A stretch of 64,000 nucleotides of DNA from Oopsacas minuta (taxonomy: Eukaryota; Porifera; Hexactinellida; Lyssacinosida; Leucopsacidae), in assembly GCA_024704765.1 (NCBI GenBank), contig JAKMXF010000288.1, positions 62,001 through 126,000 of the forward strand, given 5' to 3'. Below are positions 46,252 through 62,334 of the stretch, piece by piece; position 1 is the stretch's first letter, and the number at the start of each line of letters is the position of its first letter. The notes under the pieces are model-generated. The model saw only the letters and a list, made by a program, of their open reading frames with translations, had not been told where the DNA came from and did not search any database. The position numbers and the translations under genes were made by a program.

Positions 46252-49200
46252 TTAATTCCAATGCAAATCCTCCTCTTTCAATGTATTCTGAATATTCTTC
46301 ATAGTTCTTAATGCTGTAATGTTAGAAGCAGGTAGAGACGCAAGATTGTACAGATTTACAGGAGGACTATTAGAAGCTACTGGAATTTCAGTCTGTGGGT
46401 GAGAGGGAATAGTCTCTACAGAGTCTTTACGCTTTGAATTGACCTATTCAATACTTTATTAAACAGGAAATATAGCAAATATGGATACAGTCACTTCCCA
46501 GGTATATCGATATGGGAGTATCACATTTGTGTACAAATATATGGTACACAAAGATCCAGCTGATTCTTCTCAAACGTCGAACTAGCCTTGTACAAGTATG
46601 ACATTAGTGAACTAGTCAGCTAAAATCACATACAGTGTAACCTCATTAATACGAACACCAACCGATGGTCAAATTTGATCTCCTTATCCTGAGTAATGTC
46701 AATTGAATAACAATTGTAGGGACCTGATTTATGGAATTATTTGTTCGTCTTATCCGGAAATTCCTATTAACAGTAGTCTACTGTAAATCAGTAATTATAT
46801 CCAATATTCTTAACTGATTTAATCAAACCCCATTCACTAAGAAGACATCGATTTAGAATAACCAATTTTACAACAAGGAGGTAGTCATACATTCAGGCAT
46901 CCAGGAGTTATTTTACACTAATCCAAGGCTAAAGCTACTGCGACGTTTGTGTACAGATATATTTGTACACAAATGTCGTACTGTCTCTACATAAACATCT
47001 TCCTCCGATCAGAAATATATCAAAGCCTTAAATTGTATAAGTATGGTACCAAACCGGCAAACTAATATATATTTTTATCGGTTATAATGAACTCCGCGTT
47101 TATCTGAAGTAATTATCGTGGTTATTGAGCTTAGAAATACAGGAGTTGACAAGTACATCTGCGTTGTGTAGAGGTCACAGTCTATATGTATATATATGTT
47201 CGAGCGACGGAATATCCTTCATTCGTAAGAATGATACGTACAAGTATATCTGACCTGTTTATTAACCGTCTTAGCAAGACGTACATGTTGAGCTTTAACA
47301 TCCATCTGTTCCAGTAGCTGACTTAGTGCTTGTTCTATAGGCGCACTGTCTTTAGTCGGACTATCCTGTGACATCTGTAATTCTCTAGCTAGATGCTGGT
47401 GATGTATTTGTAGTGTAGCTAGTTCTTTCTCTAACTCTTCAATCAACCTAAACAATCAAATAAGAATCCAAAAATTCCACAGAATATTATGTTATGCTTC
47501 TAATACATTAATTGTATTAAGTAATAATGGAATACCAGAATTTCTCAAAATGTTTAGCCTCTTACATGTGAGAACTTAGCAATATTTGTTATAAGAATGT
47601 ATTATTCCTAGATTGGTACCATTTTCGGTGTGGAAATACAGTTATTTCCGGAGTTATCTTTCTAGCAATCACTGATGGTTAATTTTAGACAAAAATATAT
47701 CAGAGGCCTTATTAACTAAAATTCTTAAGTCAAATCTTAGAATTTTAGTTAATAAGGCCCCAGGTGAGTGAAAATTGAGGATCTTTGTCATCTTTCCTTT
47801 ACAGTAACACTAATCTACTGAATTAGACGTAGTAATATTAGTGAGAAGGAGCGCTCTCCAAATAACATGTGTAAATACAGTAACATACTTTTTAGAATCC
47901 TCTTTGGGTAGACATTCGCCTATACTTCTATTCCTTTCACTCACTTCCTTCCCTCCAGGTCCATGTGATCCTCTCCCACAAACAGCTGTGTTATGACTCT
48001 TCAGGAGAGCGATCAACTGTTGATAGTTTGCTGCAACAGAGTGAGATTGACTTGTAGAAGTCCCAACCACGAATGGAATATCTTTAAGCTGAACTCTGTA
48101 GTGATCACGAGATTTTGTGTTTGTGTGTTTGTGTTTAGTCAGTTTATTGCTGATAATTTTCTTCTTCTTAACTCGAGTACGTGAGTGAGGACATGAGGAT
48201 AGAGCGGTAGCACGAGCTAAACTTAAATTAGCGTCCTGACCTGCCTGAAGGTCAGCAGCCTTCTCCTAGATTATATATATATATATACACCGATTATGGT
48301 CTGTGTGTTACGAACCAAATGAATCTAAATTTAGCGCTATGTTTGTACAAAATTCTGGCATTTTTGCAATTTTTGACATTCAAAAATTTCCACCTTCTGC
48401 CGGTAGGAGTTTTAACTGAGCGAGCTGTAATACCAAAATTACCATTTCCATTTCAATAGATAGTCATATCCCTCGATTTATGACTGTAGCCATTAACAGA
48501 ACCTCATTAGTACGAATACCAAAGGACCCTAAAAAACGGTCGCCTTATCAGAAATTCGTATTAACCGTATTTTATGGAAAAACATTCATTGAAGGAACGA
48601 AATTCAGTTCGCATTAACCTGAAAATTTTCCCAGTTAGTGCGAATATAATTCAACTCTTAGGAAAATCCGTAAATATCACGAATTTTAAACCAGGCTCAT
48701 GGCTCTTCACAAGTAGGTCAAAATATCCACAAATTGACGTGAAAAGATCGCCAATATACGCATCTGAATGTATTGTATTTCTACTGAATGGAATATATTG
48801 TATAGTTACAGACCTGTAATAATTTCCTCCTATGTCTCTCCAGTTTTAGTTCATGCTGTAACTCCCTTAACTTGTTCTCAGTTTGTTCCTGAGAAGAAGC
48901 CATCTCTCTCTGTCTCTCCTCAACTTTACGTACTGCCTCTTCCGAGTCTCGTTTCGCGAGTAGCTCTGTATCTAATTGGAATTGTGGTTGTAGTATTTCA
49001 GAGCTAGTTCTTAATTCATCGTACTTATGTTCTAATCGTGACATTTGTTCTTCAGTGTATTTCCTATGAAATTATGTATCATTACAGATGAATTAGCATC
49101 TTAATTATAATAAGCAAATCTTAACTGGAATATTTCGGGAATGGTTTTTGTAGCTATTATACGGAAGCACAGTAGAATCTCTATTAGTGGATGAGGTCTG

Positions 49201-50889
49201 ATCTCCAGATAATTCCTCATATATAATTTTATAGGGAAATGTCCTTAAACTGAGATTTTTTAGTTTATGCACTTTACACTGTACATTATAGCACTCAGTA
49301 TTATACTTTACCTGTCAAGTTCCGCTCTCCTCAACATCTCTCTTGTTGTTTCTAACTCTTGAGCTTGTTGCCAACATTTCTCGTTAATAGAATCCAGTCT
49401 ACGCTCAACTTCATAGTTGTTAACGTTCTGAGGCTATATTAATACATTCAACATCCAGTAACTCAAACCTCAGGTCAGGGAAATCAAAATCCGTTCGAGA
49501 TAGGTAAAATTCACGGATGGCCTCAATTTAAAGTATAGCCCAGGTCCATACAGTATTTATATTATCTGTAATTACCTGACTGGCTCTTGGTTCAAAAGGA
49601 TAGCTATCCCTTAGCTCACTTACACTAACAGGCTGTATTCTAGAATGTTCTAGAACATTCTCTGTAACAGCAGATCTATCTAACAAATCTAATTGTTTCT
49701 GACTAGTCCGTGAGGAGAGAGATTCAAACTTTTCAGCAGCAGCAGCTCTCTCCGTCTCTAAACGAGCTATTTTACTCTGTAGAGCTCTCAATGCTTCTAT
49801 CATAGCTTGAGAGTGTATACTATCACTGGTAGTGTCATGCTTGTTAGAAGGATATGAATATACTGTTTCACTGCTCTGATGATCTGCCAGAACCTGTGAA
49901 ATTGGTTATTAGATAAATGTATGAGATAAGGGACGTTATACAATGGATGCAGGTTATAAGAACATGTATTGCTACTCCCAAGGGTGTTCTTATACCAGCA
50001 TTCAATGTCTACCTCGAATTCTTGTGAATTTACTGTTAGTTGGCAACATGTTTCAGTTCCAGAATAATTATCTCATTTACCTACCGCATGAATAATGTAA
50101 TTATTTCACCATTTTATCAGTTAAATTCAACTACACAATATATTAACTAACAGGTGAATAGTAGTGATTTTTATCTACACAGACCTCCTTTAACACGCTT
50201 AAGAAGTAGAATCATTGAAGTATTTCCATAAATTCGCCATTTTCTATTAGGATACCGTAAACTGGGGCTATTTTGGCCCACTGGGTTTGCTTTAGCCCAA
50301 ATATCAAAGTTTCAAAGAAACTAGATTAGATTCAGTATTATACTTGAAAATGACTGACAAATTTTTAACGAATTTTCTAATATCGGTAAACAATTCGAAT
50401 ACAAATACAATATCTATTCGATACGTAAGCAAATTTCAATATTAGGGCTAAAGCAAACCCAGTTGGCCAAAATAGCCCCAGTTTACGGTAACGTCATAAA
50501 TAATGATAATGAAATGCCGCCCGCATGCTTAGATGAACATCATGAGAATTGAAACAAGATTCTCATTAGTTAACAGGTGTTTATAATGGAGTATCTATAA
50601 TCTCAGTAAATGGATACTAAACCTTCAAATTTGCACTGCTAACCTCTCTTATCGGTTTGAAAACTGAATCTCTCATCCCCTGAGGTTGTGCGTATGATAT
50701 ATTAGTACTAGCACTAACAATGGATAAGTTAGTAGGACTGTATGGCCTATCTCTTTCCTTGTCAATTCCCTGAAGAAACTGTTTGTAATAGTTGTCCTGT
50801 AATAAGTCCAACTCTTTGTAAGGAGTACTAGCTCCAGAGCGGACAGAGGGTAGAGAAGGAAGATCAATGTGTTCTGGCCATGTCTCCAT
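46252..50889 (-). CDS. CEP57: CEP57 (translokin) homologue, seven exons
   Basis: Centrosomal protein that anchors pericentriolar material and binds microtubules. Exons are 50623-50889, 49576-49893, 49312-49427, 48814-49063, 47889-48265, 47255-47447 and 46252-46443, with consistent phases, giving 570 residues (human about 500). The N-terminal half is coiled coil (IEALRALQSKIARLETERAA, EMLRRAELDRKYTEEQMSRL, ELQHELKLERHRRKLLQEKA). The C-terminal microtubule-binding half begins with a basic run (RTRVKKKKII), then IPFVVGTSTSQSHSVAANYQ, LIEELEKELATLQIHHQHLA and the conserved tail MKNIQNTLKEEDLHWN. CEP57 and CEP57L1 cannot be separated by eye. Intron 1 contains a nested MITE. Confidence 0.9.
46633..46783. 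mobile_element. TA-flanked MITE in CEP57 intron 6
   Basis: Begins CAGTGTAACCTCATTAATAC and ends CCTATTAACAGTAGTCTACTG with TA on both sides (151 bp). The interior CGTCTTATCCGGAAATTCC is shared with the elements at 34.5, 48.5 and 55.6 kb. Confidence 0.75.
47705..47759. repeat. Near-perfect 24-25-bp hairpin in CEP57 intron 5
   Basis: The arm GGCCTTATTAACTAAAATTC continues TTAAG, then a spacer TCAAAT, then CTTAGAATTTTAGTTAATAAGGCC. The arms differ by a single-base indel. It may be a remnant of a foldback element or a transcribed hairpin. Confidence 0.85.
50255..50488. mobile_element. MITE (CCGTAAACTGGGGC family), copy 1, nested
   Basis: Begins CCGTAAACTGGGGCTATTTT and ends AAATAGCCCCAGTTTACGG, with TA on both sides (234 bp). 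It lies in CEP57 intron 1, inside an older inverted-end repeat (about 50045-50575). A reverse-oriented copy is at 56853-57088. Confidence 0.88.
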
Positions 50890-51375
50890 TCGTAATTAGT
50901 TAGAGAAATATCTAATTTACGTATATACTGTAGAAACCGGAGTTTGTAATTGCGCTTCTTTCACACAAAGTACATATCCAAGAAACAGAACAGCACAAAA
51001 TACAATGATTAATGAAATCGTGTTCACAAGTCATGAAAAGGCCCTGTCCGATTTCTGAAGGCTTTTAGAGGCTATTCTTGGTGTTTTGGTGGCAAAATTA
51101 ACACAATTACAGAAATTATCACCACCAATAAGCCCAAAAGAAATGAGCACAATGAACCCTCCATAAAGGGCGAGGAAATTCTGGAAATATAGTGAAAAGT
51201 AAAGAGCAAATTTATATTCTCATACTAAAGAACTGTTAACGAAAATTTGGTCCCCTGAAAAATTTAACAGATAATGGGTAGCATTATTCACATCCCGGCA
51301 CTGTTTGTAGAGCCTAACTGCCCTATAGTTACATTGTAGCTGATGACGTCATACCATTCGCCATCAGGTCAAAAA
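50890..51375. other. CEP57 upstream region
   Basis: No gene seen. It should contain the CEP57 promoter on the minus strand and, at its far end, the T-run that ends the tRNA transcript. Confidence 0.4.
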
Positions 51376-51448
51376 GGCAACGGAGGGATTCGAACTCTCG
51401 ATCTCCTGTTTACTAGACAGGCGCTTTAACCAACTAAGCCACGTCGCC
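51376..51448 (-). tRNA. tRNA-Thr(AGU): tRNA-Thr (anticodon AGU)
   Basis: A 73-nt cloverleaf on the minus strand. The acceptor stem GGCGACG pairs with CGTTGCC (one G-U). The D arm shows GGCTTAGTTGGTTAA-type A box sequence. The anticodon stem CCTGT/ACAGG closes the loop CTAGTAA, giving anticodon AGT. The T arm contains the B box AGTTCGAATCC. No intron. A five-T run immediately follows the 3' end, as expected for a Pol III terminator. The body closely resembles animal tRNA-Thr(AGU). Confidence 0.95.
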
Positions 51449-51632
51449 ATATAATTTGAAAACGGCAAGGTGAGTACTTTTCATTCTACTTGCCAGACAT
51501 TCTTAAATTCGGAAATTGAAATATATATGTCATAGTAGAAATATTTCAATTGACACATTACCTTCTACAAATACACTAATCGAAAAGTAATCCTTTCTAA
51601 TAGAGAATAGATATTTTAATCTTGGTATTGGA

Positions 51633-56464
<4,832 letters not shown>

Positions 56465-57485
56465 TATATCTGTAATTTTCTCTAATTCGCATGTGAAAAT
56501 TAACAAATTGTGACTTTTTGTAAATTTTAGATAACCTGTTAAACAGGCGATAACCACCAATACCATTGAATACCCCAACAGTTCCCAACCTATCACCTGT
56601 GCTCAGTGTTCCACCTCCCATAGACTGCAATACAAATTTTGAGATCTTGTGGATCACTAAGGGGGCAATAGATCCCAGGTTGGGAACCTTGAAATACCAT
56701 ATACAACACCTAACGATTACTTTTCAAAAACACTGAATAGGGTGTGTTCATCGTGGACTATCAACGCTAATTAGACAATTTCTTTCAATTTATAAGGGCT
56801 TTCGGAGCGTATATAAATGTGTAAATATCCTCTAAACCAGCAGGAATCAATGCCGTAAACTGGGGCTACTTTGGCCAACTGGGTTTGCTTTAGCCCAAAT
56901 ATTGAAATTTGCTTACATATCGAATAGATATTGTATTTGTATTCGGAATTGTCTACCAATATTAGAAAATTCGTTAAACATTTGGCTAGTCATTTTCAAG
57001 TATAATACTAAATCCAATCTAGTTTCTTTGAAGCTTTGATATTTGGGCTAAAGCAAACCCAGTGAGCCAAAGTAGCCCCAGTTTACGGTATATCGTTATG
57101 TATATATTTGAATTTAATAATATTAATGCTGAATCATAAAATATCAAATCAAACAAGTCCATGAAAAGTTGGACAGCTCTGCAATCATAGGAAATACTCT
57201 GAATTTCCAAATACACTTCAGCAATTAGTAATTATTCAGTGTATATACGTATATTATCTGATAGTCGTTGTCTCTCTGGAATGAGTCATGTCCCTCCTAA
57301 GATTAATGAATGCAAACTTCTATTTATTTACAAATACAAATAATTCAGGTTAGAAAAGCAAGTTTGCAAACAATAATGGTTATCTCTAAATAACAACTAT
57401 ACACTATATATCTAATTATGAAGTTTACATTTGTTTGTTTGTTTTTGAAATAAACACATTTGTAAATATGCAAAAATAACAATAT
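56465..57485. other. Intergenic region TPI1-arrestin with MITE
   Basis: No gene supported. It includes a hAT-like end fragment near 56620-56690 (CCCAGGTTGGGAACC) and the CCGTAAAC MITE at 56853-57088. It also contains the TPI1 promoter on the minus strand. Confidence 0.5.
56853..57088. mobile_element. MITE (CCGTAAACTGGGGC family), copy 2
   Basis: Begins CCGTAAACTGGGGCTACTTT and ends AAGTAGCCCCAGTTTACGG (236 bp), followed by TA. Its interior matches the reverse complement of 50255-50488, so the two copies lie in opposite orientation. Confidence 0.88.
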
Positions 57486-60088
57486 TCACGCATCAGTATC
57501 GCCACTAACTCTAAAACGAATAAACTCCTCAAATACGAAATCACTGTCATCTGGCCCGCTATCAAATTGTATCAAATCTTCTTGTTTTGGCTTAGGATCA
57601 AGGGCATCGTATGCAGGAGGTAGTGATTCTAATTTTTCAGGTTCGTTTGGAGCTTTGGGGGCTGTGACTGGTTCAGGGGGAGGCGGAGGCTTGGGGTGAG
57701 TTAATAGGAAGGGGAGGTTCAATTTGAGATCAGTACTTAGAGCTACTACTAGTGTTACCTTGATCATGTATCGTACTATTATACCGTATTTCTCTTTGTA
57801 CTCAGCTAATTGTGCAGCAGCAGGAGGGAATATTGTAGAGGAAGCAAGGAGGGTATCTTCATCACGGAGGTGACCGTCTACTGCTAGCCCTCTCTTCTCT
57901 TTACACTTCTTAAACAGAGGTGTTAGCGTGTATGTACGTTGACAAGATGATCCTGGTAGTAGCGGGAATCCATCAGCTGATTCTAATTCTGCTACTACTC
58001 GTTTGTATTGTGCTGATACACTCCAACATATTTCGGTGAATTGACGTGCTGATAACTTGATGCGACGAATCTAGATACAAGAGACTATTGTCAATACCTA
58101 CTCTATATCTAATATACGGAGCAGTGTATTATCCAGACATTTGGCAAGGGGGGGAAGGAGACAAACTAGAGTTCAGGATATATGAGGGGGAATGGTCCCC
58201 AAGAAATTTTGAAAAATTTATTCTCCGAGGTGCATTGTGGAATTTTTCGAATCCTAGGGGGCGCTTAAGATAAAATCATATTTGAGTACATATTAACTGA
58301 GCTGCAGTGAAAGATTCGTTACAACGAAGTGATTCTTTCCCCCCTATAGCTTGAAAGTAATTGACTTTACTCCGCTTACAATGAAATGAAACAGGGGCAC
58401 TTCCTTATAATGAGAGTTAACTGTAATAACATTGGAATGGTATTGGAGGGATTGATAAAATGTATTAATTTAGATAATCAAGTAATTTTCAAAGAGGATT
58501 TGAAATCATAGGTAGAAGCACGTGGACATCGGGAGATTAGGGAAATGGCGAAAGTTCGAGGAGGTAATTGCCTTCTCTGCTTCAATGATAGCTACACCCC
58601 TGCTTAGTGCTGTTCCTGAGATCTAGACAGCCCCGGACGAGATTACCCGGTTCTCTGGGGTTCGACTTATCTACATACAGTGTAACCTGACTAACCTCCA
58701 CAAACTGGGTGTTAAGGACGCCGAAATAAACCATTTCTCCCAAATTCCTCGTTTGTGGAGGTAAATTTGTATGTGACTAGGAATTTGCTTTATATATTTC
58801 ATTCCGTTTCCACAGGCCCGTTTGTAGAGTTTCTCTGTAAGATATGTATAACTTACTTGTCTACTAGAAGCATTAGTGATAGATACATTAATCTTAATCT
58901 CTTCTCCGTGGTAATACACTGCTTTATCCAGATTAGCTTCTACATGTATAGGATTACTACTGAGCATGTATTCCTTCTTAACATCAAGGGTAGGACGATT
59001 AGGCATTGAGTCAGCAGGTGCGTGGGTTAATTTTTTAATCGTCAGTGATACCATTCGCTTCTTCTCTGGCTTCTCGTTAGCTTGTCTGGCTATGTAAGAT
59101 TTTAACTGATAGTCAATTCCACATTGTCTGTCAGGTTCTCCAGGCATTCCTTGTAGTATGAGAGAGGGAGAGAGGCCTGGAGGAATTGTGAAGCGAAAGG
59201 GATGTGCGTTCTCTCCGAGTTTACGGATTAGACGTCGTTGTAGATTGCTATGTACTTCATCACCTGAGGGAGGGTAGACCTGTAGAATTGGAATATAGTA
59301 CAGTTAGCCTACAGTCACTCCAGTTATATCGAAGCTAGCCAAAGAGACAGCTAATTACTTCAATATAAGCTGAGTTCAAAATATGGACGATGAAATTATA
59401 TTAATTCGGTTTGGGACCATATTTGTACAAGTTAAAACTTCGATTACAAATGGGTATTCCCTCGATATATATATGATATATGATATATGATATATGATAT
59501 TAATTAAAATGGAATTTTATTGAAATTAAGAATACTCTATAGTCAATTCAGACAAGTTTTTTCCAGGTATCTTGTATCTTGTACCAATTACAATCAGGGT
59601 CAGTTATTATTGAATCAATCCAGTGGCCACAATAAAATCATTCCCATAGGATTAGTATTAATTAGTTCGGTTAAGAAGTCAAATAGCCACTGAGATTTGA
59701 GTCAAATATTTTTCAATTATTTTACCTGAAAAATTCCATTGAATAATATCTTCTCAAAATTTATCCCAATAACTTCCAATTCTTCTTTCCCGTATCGGAA
59801 CGCTCCTTCTAACTGACAGAAAACCTTTTTCGCATCTCCGTCCTTGTTTAGATAGACAGGATCCACCAGTACTACCCCCTCTACAGCCTCCACGACATCT
59901 CCCGTGTCTAAGAAATCCCTCTGTCCTACATAGACTGTGATTCTACCGTTAGGACTTGTCTTCTTAAAAACCTTCTGACCTGATCTGAGTTTTGGTATCG
60001 GCTGTGTTTCCATTTCTGCACCCTCTGGGATTTGTTTAACCTCCTCTGTCTGAGGCGGTTTCTCAACTTCAGGATCTCTACTTGCCAT
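57486..60088 (-). CDS. ARRB: Beta-arrestin, three exons
   Basis: Cytosolic adaptor that desensitises phosphorylated GPCRs and couples them to clathrin/AP2. Exons are 59726-60088, 58857-59279 and 57486-58070, all phase 0, giving 456 residues (human beta-arrestin 1 has 418). The arrestin N-domain has RVFKKTSPNGRITVYVGQRD-like sequence, VEGVVLVDPVYL, FRYGKEELEVIG and LIRKLGENAHPF. The C-domain has ANLDKAVYYHGEEI, IKLSARQFTEIC, EKRGLAVDGHL and LLTHPKP. The tail keeps an AP2-binding DxxFxxFxxxR motif (DFVFEEFIRFR) and a clathrin-box-like LIQFD. About 34 extra acidic/proline-rich residues precede the usual start. Confidence 0.95.
58678..58815. repeat. MITE-like repeat (CCTCCACAAAC family), copy 2
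   Basis: CAGTGTAACCTGACTAACCTCC opens it after TA; TTTGTGGAGG and a TTCCGTTTCCACAGGC block follow, as in the copy near 28435. It lies in arrestin intron 2, just downstream of the exon 2 donor. The right end is uncertain. Confidence 0.55.
59312..59490. mobile_element. Pogo-like MITE (CAGTCACTCC), truncated
   Basis: Begins CAGTCACTCCAGTTATATCG after TA, with GGTTTGGGACCATATTTGTA inside. The other end runs into a TATGATA simple repeat and is lost. In arrestin intron 1. Confidence 0.6.
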
Positions 60089-60398
60089 TTTAAGCCAATT
60101 CTACAATCCTAATACATTTATAGAAGAATCAATAGAAGCCTAATATACAATACTAGCAATATTGGACACAAAAACCACAATAAAATATATGGAATTATTT
60201 CCTTATTGAAACTAATAGATGTAATCTATTATAATATTTGATACAAATAATATTATTGATAAGAAATACATATTTTATGGAATTGTTATCACTAAGGGTA
60301 ATATATCACAAACAGGAAGGGTCTTCAAAATGCATGCGGTTTTGAGAATTGAGAACGTGGACATTGCATTGTATAGCATTAGTCTTCCTTAAGGGGCG

Positions 60399-61115
60399 TC
60401 ACGCGTCAGATTCGGGAGCACATTGGTTAGCACTCACCAAAAGAGAATAGTTGACATTAGTTTTTCTTAAAACATTTAAATCTACTTCTGATTCACGAAT
60501 TATGAAAGTTACAGGATCATCTGTATGCAATTCATAAAACATTTCGAATTTGTTCTTTTTTAAAGAAAATGATTGTACTACTTCTCCTTTGACAGTAATT
60601 GTCTTGTTTTCATCTTCAAAGTAGGCATGGACCCTTTTTGTTGACGGTTTATTAGTAGTATCTTTTGGAAACTTGACAAAATCTTTGTTACAACTACACA
60701 GTTTGTTTATGCTATCTCTCAACTCATTCATTCTCCATGTCAGTTGAATAGTAGGAATTTGTATGTCAATTTCCTTATGAACTGATTTGAAAGTCTCAGT
60801 GAGATCAATTTTAGGAATGACAGTAGGATTCAAGTTTAGAATCAAATTTTCCATCCTTTCCTTACATTTGATAACTTCATTAATGTCTTTCTCAATGTCT
60901 TGCCTTTTCTTCTTCTTTCTCTCATTCACTTCTGTCCAAATACTGTCCAATTCTCTCAACACCTCTTCTGATTTCATGTCTATCAGCTGTTTCATTTCTT
61001 CTCTAACACGAATTACTTCTGATTTATTCTCTTCAATCACTCTTTTAAATAATTTCAGTTTCCTCTCAAGCTTATCACTCACTGGGATTGGATTAACAGG
61101 ATTAACTGATGCCAT
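60399..61115 (-). CDS. Coiled-coil protein, TRIM-like N-terminus, unknown C-terminal domain
   Basis: A 238-residue single-exon protein. Residues about 10-110 are a long charged coiled coil (KLERKLKLFKRVIEENKSEV, KSEEVLRELDSIWTEVNE, KKKKRQDIEKD). The middle (IQLTWRMNELRDSINKLC) and the C-terminal ~90 residues, which look beta-rich (RVHAYFEDENKTITVKGEVV, YSLLVSANQ), match no domain I can name. The MASVNPxxPIPVSDKL start and layout recall the coiled-coil segment of sponge TRIM-like proteins, but there is no RING, B-box or NHL region. It sits between the arrestin and CYLD genes on the same strand. Confidence 0.7.
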   Translation of the reverse strand: MASVNPVNPIPVSDKLERKLKLFKRVIEENKSEVIRVREEMKQLIDMKSEEVLRELDSIWTEVNERKKKKRQDIEKDINEVIKCKERMENLILNLNPTVIPKIDLTETFKSVHKEIDIQIPTIQLTWRMNELRDSINKLCSCNKDFVKFPKDTTNKPSTKRVHAYFEDENKTITVKGEVVQSFSLKKNKFEMFYELHTDDPVTFIIRESEVDLNVLRKTNVNYSLLVSANQCAPESDA

Positions 61116-62334
61116 TTCAATAACAATATTCTGTTTTAATAAAGTCTATTAGTTACAATTATCAATTAATACAGACTACTAATATATAATATATTGAATG
61201 TCTTATTTATTTTTGTAATTCAATCAGCCGACTTTAATATTATCAAATTAATTTTATTGGATTATTGAAACTAAATATCCATAAAAGCAAAGAAAGATAA
61301 AATTGAATTTTACTAATCTGTTAGACATTAAAAATGTCAAAATCGAATTCTACGTCCCTGTTTACCCCTAATTAACAAGTGGAAGCTAATCTCAATGATA
61401 ATTTTGAAATATTCACCAAAAGGTGTCGAAATATGATTAATCATATGATAAACCAGTGCACATCACAGCCTACGTAACTATAGCCCATTCACGGTCTAAA
61501 ATTTCATGTACCATGGATTCCTTCAAGTCTATTAAATTTGACTTACAATTCTATTTTTATCGTTAAAACAAAATCGGTGAATTTAAACTCGAATGAATGT
61601 ATTACAGAAGCCATATTATCCAAATATTACCAGTTTGAAATGACGTCACCTGTTTGGTTAGAAGGGCAATATGTTGTTAAAAATGCACCAAACATATTAT
61701 ACTAGTATACTAAGTCAACCATTTAGAACTGAGCCACTTTAATATGTAATAGTGTTAGTCAGCACAGTAAATATTACTACTTTTAGGAAAGAAGCTATAT
61801 TTACAGAATACCTAAAGACGTATCATAATACAAGATTTTGTTGCAAATGCTGTTTAGAACAACATTTGGCTGATCACTTGAGTTGTATACAGCTATGATT
61901 AGGTGTCACGTAACCAGATGTGGCATGAATTTTGAGGGCTCCGGTTAAACAGTAGCAGCATTACCAAAGTGGTCCTGTTGAAATCTTATTTAGCATTGCA
62001 ATACTAACCACAACAATAAGTATTGTTAGAACTGTCGCGGTTCTATGTATATTATTAAGAACCAAGTCGAGTCGATGGCCGCAATAATATTATTCCGATG
62101 GGATTTGTAATAAGTTCAGTTGCCTTATGAACAAGATTTATGTCACATGATAAGTGATTCTGACAGTATTTCGTAAAGTTAGTAAACAAATGAAAGCAGA
62201 TTAAAATATTGAAAATATAAACAATAAACAGCTATCAAATTAATAAAACAACAAACGAATAAACCTGATTCAGATAAACAAAGAATAAATCCTTAAAGCA
62301 ATAATAATAATAATATCAATAAAAGTATCAGAGA
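61116..62334. other. Intergenic region upstream of the coiled-coil gene
   Basis: About 1.2 kb of AT-rich DNA with no supported gene. It lies between the CYLD 3' end and the coiled-coil gene start. No bounded repeat was recognised. Confidence 0.5.
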
